64,000 nt of DNA from Mesocentrotus franciscanus (GCA_037976565.1 CP137666.1:55670740-55734739), one strand, 5' to 3'; shown: positions 51,601-63,495, counted from the stretch's first letter. The notes: generated by a model not told the origin, from the letters alone. Translations and numbers: made by a program.

Positions 51601-54600
51601 AGTCATTTATACAATAGGGTTTGTATTTCAGCCAGATTAACAGGAATAGAAGTGCAACTCGCCACTCTTGACTGTCAAACTTGTCATTTCATCATGAATT
51701 TAATTGAAGTTCTATCATGAAGATCATAAATGTGTTATTAATTCTATTTAAATTGTTAAAAGCTGTTAACTTGAAATCCAACACTGTGTATTTAACAAGA
51801 GTTGTAAAAACTATGGAAAACAAAAGGTAATTACACTAAAACTACATAAAGCTTCATTTTCATTTCCATTTTATTTCATGTTAACATAAAATGCCATTTC
51901 TAGTTCATGTATTTTGTCTCATTTTAACCTAAAAACAACCAAAATCTGATGAACTGTTTTTTAATATATTTTAATATAAAGACAATTCTTTCACTGGGAA
52001 AGAACTGTAGTACTCACCAGTGTGAGAGATTCACTCTTCTGAGTCCTCAGCGTGTTGAACTTGTCAATCTTTGGTTCTAACTCCTCCCTCGTCAGGAATA
52101 CAAAGCTCTCCAGCTCATTCTCTATGTCCTGTGAGAATAAGGAAAAAGAACATAAATTTATTGTCATTCAATAAATTATGAATTTTAATTGATTTCGATA
52201 ATACTACAATGTACACTGTACTTTAATAGAAAATGGATTAGAGCAGCACAGATTTTCCCAAATTTTCTGAAGAAGTGCTTCATTCATATGTAGATATGCT
52301 GAAAGTTTAAGGATTTTATTAATTATATTAGACATCATCTGCTGAGAGCCAGAAGGGTGTTAATTCGTATGAGATAATTCCTTTCGGGCTATCTGCAGAT
52401 GACAGAATACGCTATGGTACAGATATATACATGAACAGGTTCTCCATACATAGGTATCAAGATTTTAAACAACTTGTAGTAGACCTAATGTGACTCGAGT
52501 ATCAATTTTTAAAAGAACAGAACACATGAACATACACCAAATAACAAGGGAAGAGTCCTCATGGCTGTCTCATACATGTATATCCAGTATTATCCAGTAT
52601 GGTAAGTCCAGAATGGTAGTTCCAGTCCAAGACTCAAGCAAATCCAAGACTCAGGCGAATCCAGAACAACAAGACTTATTAGAAGCTTCAAGTAACAAAT
52701 GCTTCAAGGGAGGCACACTCCAAAATTGTAATGTCATTCAGGGTGCAAGCAAGGGCTTATTTTAGGGGTATCGAGAAACTGTGGAAATTTGCAAATTTCC
52801 TCCGCCAAACACTCCTACAATGTTACTCAATCTATCCCTTGGTAAGATCCTGTATCCTTTCTCTCTCGCGAGGCGCCCCGAAAGTTAAGCTGCCGAATTG
52901 TCCGGTTTATTGAAACTTCCGAAGTCGTAAGTTGAACTTCAACAGGGAAGACCCAGTTTGGGTCGATAGTACACAGGTGTGGTAAATGGGTTGAAATTGT
53001 ATTATGCGTGCAGCAGTCCTGACACTGTCTTAATTACTGCCTTGATTACTTTGCTTTGTTAAGTCAAGTTGTAAAAATTCCTTTTCTGCTCAGGTGTATG
53101 CGGTTCGTTCCCTAACATCATCAATTACTCAGAGTAAATATTAAAGATATTGACATGGCAAGGTGTTATCAATTCATCTGACTGAAATTACTGTAGAAAC
53201 TGATAACTTGTGTTTTGAGCTGTTGTTTGCAGTGTCGCCTAGGCCGACCTAGGATTTAACAGTGTATCAAGATCAAGGAACCTACCTACCACTGCGTCTT
53301 GGCAAATATGGGATCACAGGAAAAACTGTCCATGGGTCTGAAGAATTGACTCAACGGTGATGTTAAAAAGTCAGTCTTTTTCGGAACTGACAAGGGGCCC
53401 CTAGAATATGCATTGACTCATTGTAATGAAGGTACACATAAATGCCAATCCTACTGTCCCTCTTTCATTTTGAATGACTAGATTTCTGAAACGAACTGCT
53501 CCATCCATGGGACCAATAAAGAGTAAGTACTAAACCTTTGAGTTTGTAAAGAGAGATAAACCCGAGTACAGGACATTTACTAACTGAAAGTTTTTTTTTC
53601 TTCCTACTTGACTATTTTAAGACAAAGGACACTATTTGCTCTGATACTGGGTTTCAACAGGAAGGGAGGAATCTTCTTCTAAATCGGGCAAACTCTGTCG
53701 AGACAAGACGAGATGCTTCCCACCTCGAAGAAAAACAAAAGAATATGGCTATCACTCGTAGAACATATGACACATGACATCTGTCAAAGCAAAACAGATT
53801 TGAAAATTTGTAACCACTGTCACTAAATTACTACCTCCCATTTCTGTCCATATCCGTACCCCTCTCTTTAGCTTCGTTGCCTGGTAACATATAAACTGCT
53901 TATCTAATATCTATCATTCACGGAGTGAAAGAGGAAAGACAATTACATTGTCGAACTCTGAGTAAAGATCTTTCCTATTTTTCAGTATTGAGAGAACATG
54001 TGCCTCAAAGTGAAACACAACAATGTCATGCAAAGTGCGTGACATCATCATGACATCATTCATTTCCTGGATTTGTTTTATTACCATACATGAGTGTGTA
54101 GATATATCAAAAGTATTCCCTACTAAACCAAGCAAATACAGTATCTGCATCCCAATGCTAATTATTATACCAGATGATAAATTGTGATCAGCTGAATGTC
54201 ATGTGAGAAAGAAAAGGAAGACAGAAATCCATGGATATAAGTTGCCTACTCTGAATGATTTGTGCGATGACAGTAATTGGGCAATTCTTTTTCTTTGTTA
54301 ATTTTCATATAGCACCCTACAGTGTAGCTTGAAAACAGTGGAGTCCTAGAGACAGTCACATGTCTTAATAGGGACTTTTAGATTTAGACGACGAGAGCGT
54401 GGACTGCCGCGTGTGACATTGTGTTAAGGCACTGGGCCGTGCCCGGCAGTGCCTTAAAAGGACATCACAGTGCCTTATAAGGACGTCACACGTTGCAGTC
54501 CACTATGTCGACGTGCAAATCTAAAAGTCCCTATTATTTCATTAGGGGATAGCCATTGTTATTGCAGACAGCAGAAAATAGCATTACATAGATTTCATCA

Positions 54601-57600
54601 TCTCCTTTCTTCATGTGGCTCATCTTTCTTCCTATTTCATTAAAAACAAGTGATTGAATCTAATTCTGTGAAAATTTTAATCCTTATTTCTTTCACCTTT
54701 ATTTGACCTTTCTTGGCTCAAACATTTATGTTATCTTCACCTACTCTTTCCCAGCTCACAATATCGACCAGTATGAAGAAAATCAAATTTACCCAACTCT
54801 CTTGGGGCAAGTCTAATCTAACTTTGTGCTCAATCAGGGATGATTGGTATTTCATTAAAAACATTATCCAATCAATCAATTTCATACCCAAATTCAACTT
54901 GAAGTGGATAAGGAAGTGAAATTAACCTCACTCACTAAAATCATGTGTAAGACCTTTCTGGATGTGATCCAAGAGTTACTGTACAATAGCAGTCCACTGT
55001 TCTTGGATTTACAGAGAGGATGTTTGGCATAGAAATGTGATAGTGACAGTGTCAATCAATTAGTAGCAAAGGCATCTGTAAGGTTACCCTGATGTAAATG
55101 TCAGGTCTAATCCTGCAAAATCTTGCATGGACTGGACAGGTAAATATAGTGACAGGAGCATAGAGACCCGTCCCTCCATAAAGTTAATGAGGCATACTAT
55201 AAGTACACTGTGCCCCTCCTAATTGTCTTCTTGTTCCCCTTCTTTTAAATTTTAGACCCAATTTTGAGATTTACCTCCCCCTTTCATTCACACAAAGTCC
55301 TAGATCCCCCTGGGTAGTGACTGATACAGCAAACAATTGAGCAACACTAAAGATTGATCTCAATTTGATTAAAGATTATGAAACAAATTATTCCTTAAAG
55401 ATAGATTACTACTGTTTACTTATTAATTACCTATGTGTTACAACAGGATTGCACTCCGATGCTTTTAAAAATTCCTAATCAATTTCCTTAATTAAAAAAA
55501 TGATTGACTAAGTCACTGTATTGAGGGTGATCAATCATAAAAGTGACATTGGTGAACAAAAAGTACTTAGATGATATGAACCCAGCTGTTATTAATCTCA
55601 GCATTCTCATTATTGAACCAATCTTGCTACCAGGATAAGAATACATGGGAAAGAATGAGGAGGATGACAGGTGCAGAGAGCTTATCCTAATCAGATGGAG
55701 GAGGAATCTTTGAGAGGAGCACAAGTTTATATTAATCACAGAGATAAATCTAGATCTATGCAAATAAGCTGTGTGTCATCTATATGAACCTACATCAACA
55801 TGCAAATGAGCTGCTTGTTATCTAAATGAACCTACATCTATGCAAATACAATGTGTGTTATCTAAATGAACCAACATCTATGCAAATGAGTTATGTGTTA
55901 TCTAAACGAACCTACATCTATGCAAATTAGCTTGTTTTATCTCCAAGGAGCTGATGTTGCATCAGCCAAAGACCTGGATGCAAGGGTGTGGTGACTGATA
56001 CATTACAGGGATGACATGCCATACCTTCACTGTAAACAGGCGTATGTCCTGTCCTAACTGAACACTATTCCATGGTCTAGATTACAAACAGCATGACAGT
56101 GCTAAACAGAGTTAAAGGGGTTGAACTGCTACAGTCCTGAAACTTACATTTTGTTTCAAGTCATGTACAGTCTTCATTGACTAGCTTGCGCATAAGTCAA
56201 TTTTGGGGTGGGTACATTGTAACCCTACATAATTATGTGTGTCTGTCTGTTGTTATTGGGTTTTTTTCTTCATATGTTCTCTCTACCCATCTCTTTTTAC
56301 TGGAGTTAAGTGCACTTACATGTATGTTTCCCCATATCTGGAAAACAATTCAATCAACTTATCAAGCATATCAGAAGGAAAACCCATCCAATTTGGAGAG
56401 ATGCTGGTGGTCAGAGTAACAAGATGATAGGTCATATTCTAACTGCATCCAACTTAATTTGCATGTAGGGCAACAGGTTATACGGAACTAGGCAACACCA
56501 TGACAATCCTCAATTTCCTTGGAAAATAAGATGAAAAACAAGTACTGCCTTCCTCACAGTGACGTAAATCACATGACCTCATATGTTAGTTCCCATAGCA
56601 ACATTAATGAAATCTTCACTGTCCTGCCACAGACCATATCGGAAGATTCAAAATGATGTGCCAAGTAAAATTTCAACAAAATATTTGGATTGAATGTACC
56701 AGCATCCCTGTTCGGCTGGAACATGAATCAGAATTATACTGGAAGCTGCATTAACAGGTAGTTACAATGACTTAACAGATTTCAAGAACTGAAAATTATG
56801 ACTACATTTCCAAGAAAGTCAAATATTAATCATTTACATCCATTACTAACTCAAAGAATGATTTGAACGTTTTGTTTAAACAAAAGAAAGAAAGATGGGG
56901 CTTAAAGATATGTTCTACTTGAATGAACCCTATGTGATATTCAAAGGCATAACCTTTTTTCATACAAGGCAGTTGTTTTGTGCCATTTAACAGTAACATG
57001 TTTTCTGTTGAGAGCCAGAAGAACGTTAACTGTTGAAATATATGACTATAAAAAAGCCCGTCTGGCTCCAAACAAAGGCATAGATGATAGACAAACATTG
57101 TTCTGCATTGCCAACTTCTTAAGTTTACTTAGTTGTCTGAGGAAGCACATATTGTCATCCTGAAGGAATGGAACATTGATAACACTGTACTCTAGGTTTA
57201 CAGGAAACTCTTAAATTGGGCTATTGGTAAGTGATATCTTTGGGCAGTTACAGTACACACTGATTTCCCCTATAACTTCACAGGAAACCGACGTCATTGT
57301 TCATTGAAAGATAACGGGTAATTTGCAGGAACTTTACCCAAACACAAAAGAGCTGTATGAGTCGATAACATTTACAAGTTAATAAATGGATCCTGAAGTT
57401 TAGACATTTTACAGCCTCGACCTCATCCACATCTTTCCTAACTGTCTGTAAATGGAAAACACTATTGTAGACAGAAAAGTTCTAAGATCCTGTTTGAATA
57501 TATCTCGAGTGATGGTATTGTCCTTCTTCTGGACAAATGAGAATTTTATTGAGGCTTTGTGAAATACTTTAAACAATCTCATTGTCTTTGTCGCGCTTTC

Positions 57601-58162
57601 CATTTTTATTAACCTGCCATTAACATTGTGTATTTAGATTGTGTCAGCTTTGATATCATTGGATCATAAAAAACTCTATACTTTTTTTTCCTTATTTTAT
57701 TTTTGGTGGGGTTTTGGGAGGGGTGGGGATTCAATTAGTGAAACATAAACATGTACAAGTATAATGGCTGGACAAACTTTTAACCCAGTGTTCAGCCTCA
57801 GGTCACCATGAATAAAGAAATTGCACCCAAGACCTCCACCCTGGCCTACCATCCCATCCCCCTTTGTTTTTGTTATGTATTTATTTATTTATTTTCATTT
57901 CATTTTTTAACTATTATTTTTTTTTGGGGGGGGGGGTGTGGGTAACTTGGTTAATTTGTGGAGAGTTACGTGGGAAAGACCTTCTTCTGTGGTGTTTAAA
58001 TAAAAACAAATAGCCCTCTCAATCTCTCCTGTCCCCTTACCTCTACTGAGACTAGAGTGTGTTGTGGCGAGTGGTCTGGAGTGTCTTTCCGCATCTCCGG
58101 TGACTCCATACAGTCCAGTCCCACATCATTCAAGCACTTGTAGTGACATGTGTATTTACAAT
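42473..58162 (-). CDS. RASSF1/3/5-class scaffold, RASSF5/NORE1-like (5' partial, six exons)
   Basis: Ras-association domain family proteins bind active Ras/Rap-type GTPases by an RA domain and MST1/2 (Hippo) kinases by a C-terminal SARAH helix, often acting in growth control and adhesion. Exons (minus): 58162-58041, 52128-52018, 50746-50564, 47751-47628, 43066-42951, 42658-42473. All introns are GT-AG and phases agree, giving 279 codons plus a split codon. In order: the C-terminal half of a C1 zinc finger (C-x4-H-x2-C-x7-C), a linker, an RA domain (about 78-215 of the partial product) and a SARAH domain (WEAFTVPELQNFLRIL on). Wording such as DNPRKFALFER, DRPLYMCL and TNKRRTTFFMP is closest, from memory, to RASSF5, but RASSF1 and RASSF3 are not excluded. 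The upstream C1 half and start codon are not seen and probably lie beyond 64 kb. Confidence 0.9.
42951..43066 (-). CDS. RASSF exon, RA-SARAH junction
   Basis: Two bases plus 38 codons, FMRKMVDEDRPLYMCLSWAS to FELRENETGVIE. It is the end of the RA ubiquitin fold and the conserved L-x-E-N-E/D-x-G link to SARAH. Acceptor TATGTAG|TG, donor GAG|GTACAG. Confidence 0.94.
43169..43306. repeat. Larger GAGAGCCAGAAGG-family foldback, 138 bp
   Basis: ATCATCTGTTGAGAGCCAGA then AGGGCAT faces ATGACTTTCTGGCTCTAAAG. The loop is longer than in the 80-bp copies and may hold an insertion. Confidence 0.6.
46949..46970 (+). repeat. Short (ATG)n microsatellite
   Basis: Seven ATG/TGA units in tandem. Confidence 0.85.
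47628..47751 (-). CDS. RASSF exon, RA domain second half
   Basis: 41 codons plus one base, ELNITCYTTAQDVIRNVLAG then LQLIDNPRKFALFERTEHNDE. It includes the D-N-P-x-K-F-A-L-F core typical of RASSF RA domains. Acceptor TTGTAG|GAG, donor GAAG|GTGAGT. Confidence 0.95.
47752..50563 (-). other. RASSF intron (2.8 kb)
   Basis: It contains a relative of the ACAATTGCT/CCCTAACC repeat (47828-47995) and, near 50270-50490, several GGTTAGGG-type stretches. A degenerate tandem stretch with AACCAGAA units lies at about 49690-49925. No exon. Confidence 0.7.
47828..47995. repeat. Second copy of the CCCTAACC-core repeat
   Basis: TACATGCTCTGGTGACAACT at the left and AGCAATTGTCAGTAGAGCAT at the right frame CCTAAACCTAACC and CCCAACCCTAAAT. 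It resembles the copy at 26524-26737. Confidence 0.5.
50564..50746 (-). CDS. RASSF exon, RA domain first half
   Basis: 61 codons, phase 0 at both ends. FSGRVTVNINLARPVSVRTG begins the first RA strands, and TNKRRTTFFMPKATSQ gives the conserved basic strand pairing with the GTPase. Acceptor ATACAG|AAT, donor CAG|GTAAGA. Confidence 0.95.
50747..52017 (-). other. RASSF intron (1.3 kb)
   Basis: AT-rich, no element or exon recognised. Confidence 0.7.
52018..52128 (-). CDS. RASSF linker exon
   Basis: 37 codons, DIENELESFVFLTREELEPK to TLRTQKSESLTL. It corresponds to the helix before the RA domain (the x-x-x-E-I-x-x-K-I-x-x-Y/F-N region in relatives). Acceptor TCACAG|GAC, donor CTG|GTGAGT, phase 0 both ends, so isoforms starting downstream of the C1 exon could splice to it. 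Confidence 0.92.
52333..52403. repeat. Small foldback of the GAGAGCCAGAAGG family
   Basis: CATCATCTGCTGAGAGCCAG then AAGGGTGTTAATTC faces ATTCCTTTCGGGCTATCTGC then AGATGAC. Confidence 0.75.
54366..54536. mobile_element. Foldback MITE, 171 bp
   Basis: The left end TAATAGGGACTTTTAGATTT and right end AAATCTAAAAGTCCCTATTA are exact 20-bp inverted repeats. Inside, GTGGACTGC / GCAGTCCAC pair, and AAGGCACTGGGCCG / CGGCAGTGCCTT form a central hairpin. The element is well preserved, suggesting a recent insertion. Confidence 0.85.
55758..55927. repeat. 40-bp tandem array with five ATGCAAAT octamers
   Basis: Units read ATCTAAATGAACCTACATCT then ATGCAAAT and a variable end. ATGCAAAT starts at 55758, 55800, 55840, 55880 and 55920 (spacing 42, 40, 40, 40). 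Other positions vary between units while the octamer is the same in all five. Confidence 0.9.
57003..57075. repeat. Small foldback of the GAGAGCCAGAAGG family
   Basis: TTCTGTTGAGAGCCAGAAGA then ACGTTAAC faces AAGCCCGTCTGGCTCCAAAC. Confidence 0.7.
58041..58162 (-). CDS. RASSF exon with second half of the C1 domain
   Basis: Two bases plus 40 codons, CKYTCHYKCLNDVGLDC followed by MESPEMRKDTPDHSPQHTLV. The spacing C-x4-H-x2-C-x7-C matches the C-terminal zinc ligands of a C1 domain as in RASSF1A/5A. Acceptor GCTACAG|AT (phase 1 junction), donor GAG|GTAAGG. The partner exon supplying the first His and Cys ligands is not in view. Confidence 0.9.
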
Positions 58163-61100
58163 CTGTAGCAAAACAAATAAAAATCCAAGTTAAGGTCTAC
58201 AAAGGTATCAACGTAATTCATATCAAATGAATGAAAATACAATGGAAGCATGATGAATGTTTCTGTGTGATATGATTTGATGTTGACATAAACTATATAA
58301 AGGAATCACAAACAAAATGACAATGCCAAAATTCACACAAATGGTATATTTAACTAGAATACTGGTAGAAAACTTCTCTCTTTGACACAAACCTTCACTA
58401 AATAACAATATACATGTAGATAATAATACATAATGAATATAGAGTATGGGTACAATGACAGAACATGCTATAATAACTACAACAGGCACATTCACTAGTA
58501 ATGCACGGTTAAATGTTGTATTTCTCATTCATGGTCAAAAGAATATGATTTCATAAATGCAATATGATGTGCTCACCATTTTCTACTCTCACTTTTTTAA
58601 TCATCTAGCTAGTATATGATATAATGAAGCAAAATTCATGGGGTTTGTTTTTTGTTTTTGTTACTCTTACTGCAGTTGAGTACTGACTAGAGGAACTCTT
58701 AAATGACATCTGAAGAAGGCTTGAAAGGCACTTTCAAATGATTATTGGGGTACCCGGTACTTGGGATATGTGTAAGTTTGCCAACTCTTGTCCACTTTTA
58801 TCAAAATCTCCTTCAATCTTGAAGCTTCACTCAGGGCAACAATTAAACCTACAGTGAGGCAACATTTTAACCCTCTTTGTTCTTAAATCATCACCAATGA
58901 ATCACATATTCTACATGTCTCTGTATGTGAATTATTAATTTCAAATTTAAATCATCAATAATATTTTGTTTTAACTCTTTATTTCTTGGTATCATTGGCA
59001 TGGTAGTATTTCTAAATGACTGAAAGATGTAGGGATAAATCTCACAGAGCATAGAGAAAATGTTTCAAGAAACCTTCCTCTTTTCTAACATTTTCATTTA
59101 AGCAACAGAAGGGGTAATAAACAACATGATGATCAGAGGCTCATGAGGAAAATAAAAAGTCATACACTGACATTTTCATTGTGTTACACAAATAGAAAAG
59201 CATACAGGGCATTAGTGCCCTGCTATTTCAATTGAAAACATGAACAACTGGCAAACTTTGGTCACGCTCACATCTATGAAGAAAAAAAATATATTGCTTG
59301 AAAAATATCCTCATAGGTAACATACAGCTATAAAATCTACTAACAGAATCACTAATTCACATCTTCACTACTGCAAAATAACTGTAAAATGTGAGGGACT
59401 TTTTTCACTTTTCTAAATTAGGAAAGTTGGAAATGAAAGTGAAGCAAATGCACAGAAATACACCAGACAATACACGTTCATTGTACCTGGAAAGGTTGTA
59501 GGTGAGGTATTATTGGAATTTCCTGTACGTTTAATGGATGAGGAGAAAAGGGGAAGAAATAAGAAAGATTTATATCCTATGTCGTAACAACAAACTAACA
59601 ACATCACAATTATGATTCAATACAAAGTCCTAATAGGAGTGAACTACAGGGAGATATCCAAAGTGACAAAATACACGGATCATCATATCCTAAAGCAAAC
59701 ATAGGCCCTACCTTAAATATTAAGTAACTGTGAACCAAGTTACTAAATTCAAAAGTGAATTCTTAAAGGTCATATATGGCAAATTTTATTCACACCCGAT
59801 ATTAGGAAACTGAAGTATAATCATGTTCATATTTGTAAAGACAACTCCTACATATTCTGAATAACATATTCTTTTACTTGAAGTACAGTAGTGAGACAGG
59901 AGCTAAAAAATAATGAGAATAAAACTAATCTACTATGGGGAGCAAATAGGAGTATCATTTTAAAATTGTTGTTAGCGACCCCCCCTCCCATACAATGTAC
60001 CTGAATAGAAGTGGGTGTATCAATTCATAATCTAGATAAGCAGAGAAACTGAACAAATTGACTTCCAGGGTCTGTAAATACTGCAATGTTTAATAACTCT
60101 GGGAAGAGAATAGAAAAATGCATCCAACTCGATACTCAATATCTATATAAATCCAATTTTCACAGACAACTAACCATTCGTAACATTCAGATACCATCGA
60201 AACTAACAAAGAAGACATGCATAGTAGTAGTGATTAAATGTTACACTGTAATATCTATGTGCAGTCAGTCGTGTGCATCACAGGAGTCAATATCTAAACA
60301 TGCACCTCATGCAACAAGCAAAAACAAAAAACCTTGTTTATACTGATAATTAGTTTGTTTTTATAAAATGATGGAAACATTATTGTCAATTGAAAATAAT
60401 AATGAAATAATCATACTTTGGAAAATTTCATTAAAAAATCTCTATGTAAACAGTTTTATATGAAATATTTGAAAAAGAGGGAAAAAAAAGTAAAGGTGAA
60501 AGTAACATAGAACTTTTAACTCATAATTCTAAAATAAAGTAGGTGTTTAGAATAAAAATCACAGTGACACAACATCTTATGAGACATGGATGCACAAATT
60601 TTACACTCTTGGAAACTGCAAAAAGATGTAAAAAAGAAATGAGGTATAAAAATCCCATCAACAACAAATCTTCATCATTTCATATTTCTTCTTTCAGAGA
60701 AAAACTTGAGATTTGTGTCTGATATGCATCGATAGTCATCTTGTTGGTGGTCATTGTGAGCCCTGCATGGAGTACACTGTTATGGAAAACGATTTACCAG
60801 TACCATGATTTTCACTTAATCTTTCTTTGCGGCAGGACATCACCAACAAAAAAGTATTTCTTGGGAAAGCCAATACCATGCCTGATGTGAAGATTTGTTG
60901 TTGATAATAGATACTGCATTAGAAGCTAAAGATGAGAAAATAATAATAAATCAATAATAAATACTATCACATGAAGTATTTTCAATTTTAGGTTTACTAT
61001 CACAGCAACGGTAAATAGGAGTTTTTTAAAGTCATATTCATTTTTTTTCAATGTGTATTTGATAAAGCAGGTTAGGCTTGGAATCCAGGCATAAACGACG

Positions 61101-61400
61101 ATGGAGTTTCCGTGCAACGCAACATGAAAGAACGAGTAGCATTTTAGAATACCTCTCCAGACTGGATTCCAGTACAACCAAGCATCTTTTGTCGCTTCGG
61201 TCATTACACATGTTGAACCTGGTTGTTGGGGGTAAAGGATCTGTTATTTTTAACATCTTTCTTTGACATTACTTTCACTGGTTTAGTAATTGCTATACAA
61301 ATTCTATTGCTTCTCCCTTGTGTAGCAAAGTGTAGCACTGCTATCAACAAATCTTCAATGGTGCATCATTTCTTGCCCATTCATCCACATATCACAACAC
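58163..61400 (-). other. Upstream RASSF intron or flank, no exon found
   Basis: I looked on the minus strand for the first half of a C1 domain (His then two C-x2-C pairs) ending in phase 1 at a GT donor, and did not find one. The sequence is AT-rich with no clear element. Confidence 0.5.
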
Positions 61401-61410
61401 TCTACAAAAC

Positions 61411-61490
61411 CATCTGTTTAGAGCCAGAAGGAGGTTAACTCTACAGTATGTTAAAGTATATAGATTCATGCCCTTCTGGGTCCAAACAGA
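61411..61490. repeat. Small foldback of the GAGAGCCAGAAGG family
   Basis: CATCTGTTTAGAGCCAGAAG then GAGGTTAACTC faces TCATGCCCTTCTGGGTCC then AAACAGA. A half copy (ATCATCTGTTGAGAGCCAGA) follows at 61529-61563. Confidence 0.75.
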
Positions 61491-62005
61491 CAAACTTTAC
61501 AGTGAAATCACTATAGAGAAAGTAAATACATCATCTGTTGAGAGCCAGAATGGCATTATTACTCTACATCTATGTATTTAAATTCCAGATCAATTTTCTT
61601 TAACCAAACCTTATGTCCATATTGGTATTTCCCCCTTACTCTCAAGAATGTGATCACTTTTGTAACTTCACATTTATTTTCTGTTTTACATTTTACTGTG
61701 GGTCATCCACCTTTCACTGGAACTCTTAAATCTCATAACTGTTGCATTTCATTCCACTCACATATTCCTTTCTATTCTTTGTTACCAGCAATGATTCATA
61801 CAATACCTAACCAGTAACCACAATTCAAATACAATTAGATCCTACTCATCATAGGGTACATCATGTGAATCAATTAATTTTCAATAAGTTACAATTTGTC
61901 AAAACCACAACATGCCTCGGTAACAAATTGGACAACGGTGGCTCTTTCAAACAAATGAAAACGAAGGATAGAGCAAGCAATTTGGTTTATGAGGGAAGTT
62001 ATGTA

Positions 62006-62096
62006 TCATATGCTGAGAGCCATGAAGGCATTAACACATATACTTTCACACAGAGTTAAGGCTCTTCCAGCTCTCAGCGGAAAATATGTGATATGA
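62006..62096. repeat. Small foldback of the GAGAGCCAGAAGG family
   Basis: ATCATATGCTGAGAGCCATG then AAGGCATTAAC faces AGAGTTAAGGCTCTTCCAGC then TCTCAGCGG. Confidence 0.7.
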
Positions 62097-62661
62097 CCAC
62101 AACTTTCGTTTCATGAGACCTGCCTATGAGAAGTACCAGTATAAGCTACACAACAAATATCTTACAGGCACTGTCATTAGTGGTAACATTTTTCATTTTC
62201 TACTGGTATCTCTTTCTCTATTACCTACACGCATCGCTACATTGGAGGTTACAGGACTGCGGGTAGGATTCCACTTGGAAGCCACAGAAAATTGGTCGGA
62301 GGGACTAGGATAATTGAATATCGATCGACTCGGATGGATGATAGGCAGATGCTCTGTTTTATTAGGGTCAGGTGGGGGGCAAGTAAGAGGAGAGGGCAAG
62401 GAAGGAGATGGCAATATAAAACATAGAACTAAGAAGTCATAGAAAGCATAATGGTGTGTACACTGTACAGAACTCCAATGCTCTTGAAATCTTAATGATA
62501 TTATCAATTTGTTTACATAGATGAACAAGTTGGTACTCTTATATGTTTATATGTTTGCTCATGCTGTATTTCCTTCATCTAAATAAATTGTGATTCTGTA
62601 ATAAGTTTTTGACATCAATGAAAACAAAACTTGTACTGGAAGCAGTGTACCAAGGACTGCT

Positions 62662-62943
62662 GGGGGGTGTTTCACAAAGATCCTAAGTTGAACTTATCTC
62701 TAAGTTGGACTTAAAAGTTATGGAAAGCCGTTTTGTAAAAATTATTTTAAAAGGCATAAAATGTTGATTCAAATCATTCATATTTTCTATTACATGTTCT
62801 TGATGTGGAATTTATGGAAAGTCTAAAATATTTGATTTTTTCCTTTTGAATACATTTTATTTTAAGGCTACAAATGGCTCTCCATAATATTTAAGTCCAA
62901 CTTAGAGTTAAGTTCGACTTAGGATCTTTGTGAAACACCCCCC
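62662..62943. mobile_element. Foldback MITE, about 282 bp
   Basis: The left end GGGGGGTGTTTCACAAAGAT then CCTAAGTTGAACTTA pairs with the right end TAAGTTCGACTTAGGATCTT then TGTGAAACACCCCCC, continuing inward through CTAAGTTGGACTTA / TAAGTCCAACTTAG. CTGG lies on both sides and may be the target duplication. Non-coding. Confidence 0.85.
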
Positions 62944-63290
62944 TGGTCTATATATACATGTGTGGCGTAGCCTACAGAAATGTGTGTGAAGTGAACAGCT
63001 GGGGCCATATTCAGAAAGCTGTGATATCTGTTGAAATTGAAATTGTACTGAATAAACACTACAGTAGTGCTTGCACAGCAGACTCTCTAAAGGATATACA
63101 TACACTGTCAGCTATATGCAGACATTGACCAGTGTCTTGCCATAATTCAGATTTGATATGGCAATCAACATACTTTCACTAATCTAAAAGATAACATGGT
63201 TGTTGCCAAGTCATATCATCCTCATTACTGTCCCTTATACCTCTGTGTATTTGCAGAGAGATGCTATTGATGAGCACAATTTAGACAGTG
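62944..63290. other. AT-rich non-coding stretch
   Basis: No gene, exon or element recognised. Confidence 0.4.
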
Positions 63291-63293
63291 TAT

Positions 63294-63374
63294 ATTATTT
63301 GTTGAGAGCCAGACGGCCATTAAACATTGTGTTAAATAATATTAGCTAACATCCTTCTCGCTCTGAGCAGACAA
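63294..63374. repeat. Small foldback of the GAGAGCCAGAAGG family
   Basis: ATTTGTTGAGAGCCAGACGG then CCATTAA faces TAACATCCTTCTCGCTCTGA then GCAGACAAA. Confidence 0.7.
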
Positions 63375-63495
63375 AATGTCACCAACTTTCCTCACCTAGA
63401 CCAGGTGGTGTGCTACAGATAAATGAAATTTTCTATTTTCACACGGAATATAAATTTCATATCCCTAATGATGACATGGTTGGGTCCTCATGACG

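Larger units (their letters stand above)
52129..58040 (-). other. RASSF intron (5.9 kb)
   Basis: It contains two small foldbacks (52333-52403, 57003-57075), a 171-bp foldback MITE (54366-54536), a 40-bp tandem array with five octamer motifs (55758-55927) and a locally CpG-richer stretch (about 52850-53420). Vertebrate RASSF1 and RASSF5 use an internal promoter in the equivalent position, but no convincing first exon was found here. Confidence 0.7.

Noticed and set aside
53285..53345. Possible alternative first exon on the minus strand, MDSFSCDPIFAKTQ before a GTAGGT
   Set aside because: The only usable donor leaves phase 2, but the next exon (52128) needs phase 0.
60690..60790. Possible upstream RASSF exon on the minus strand after CATGCAG (AHNDHQQDDYRCISDTNLKF)
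   Set aside because: It lacks the C1 zinc ligands expected at that position, has no GT donor in the required phase and soon stops.
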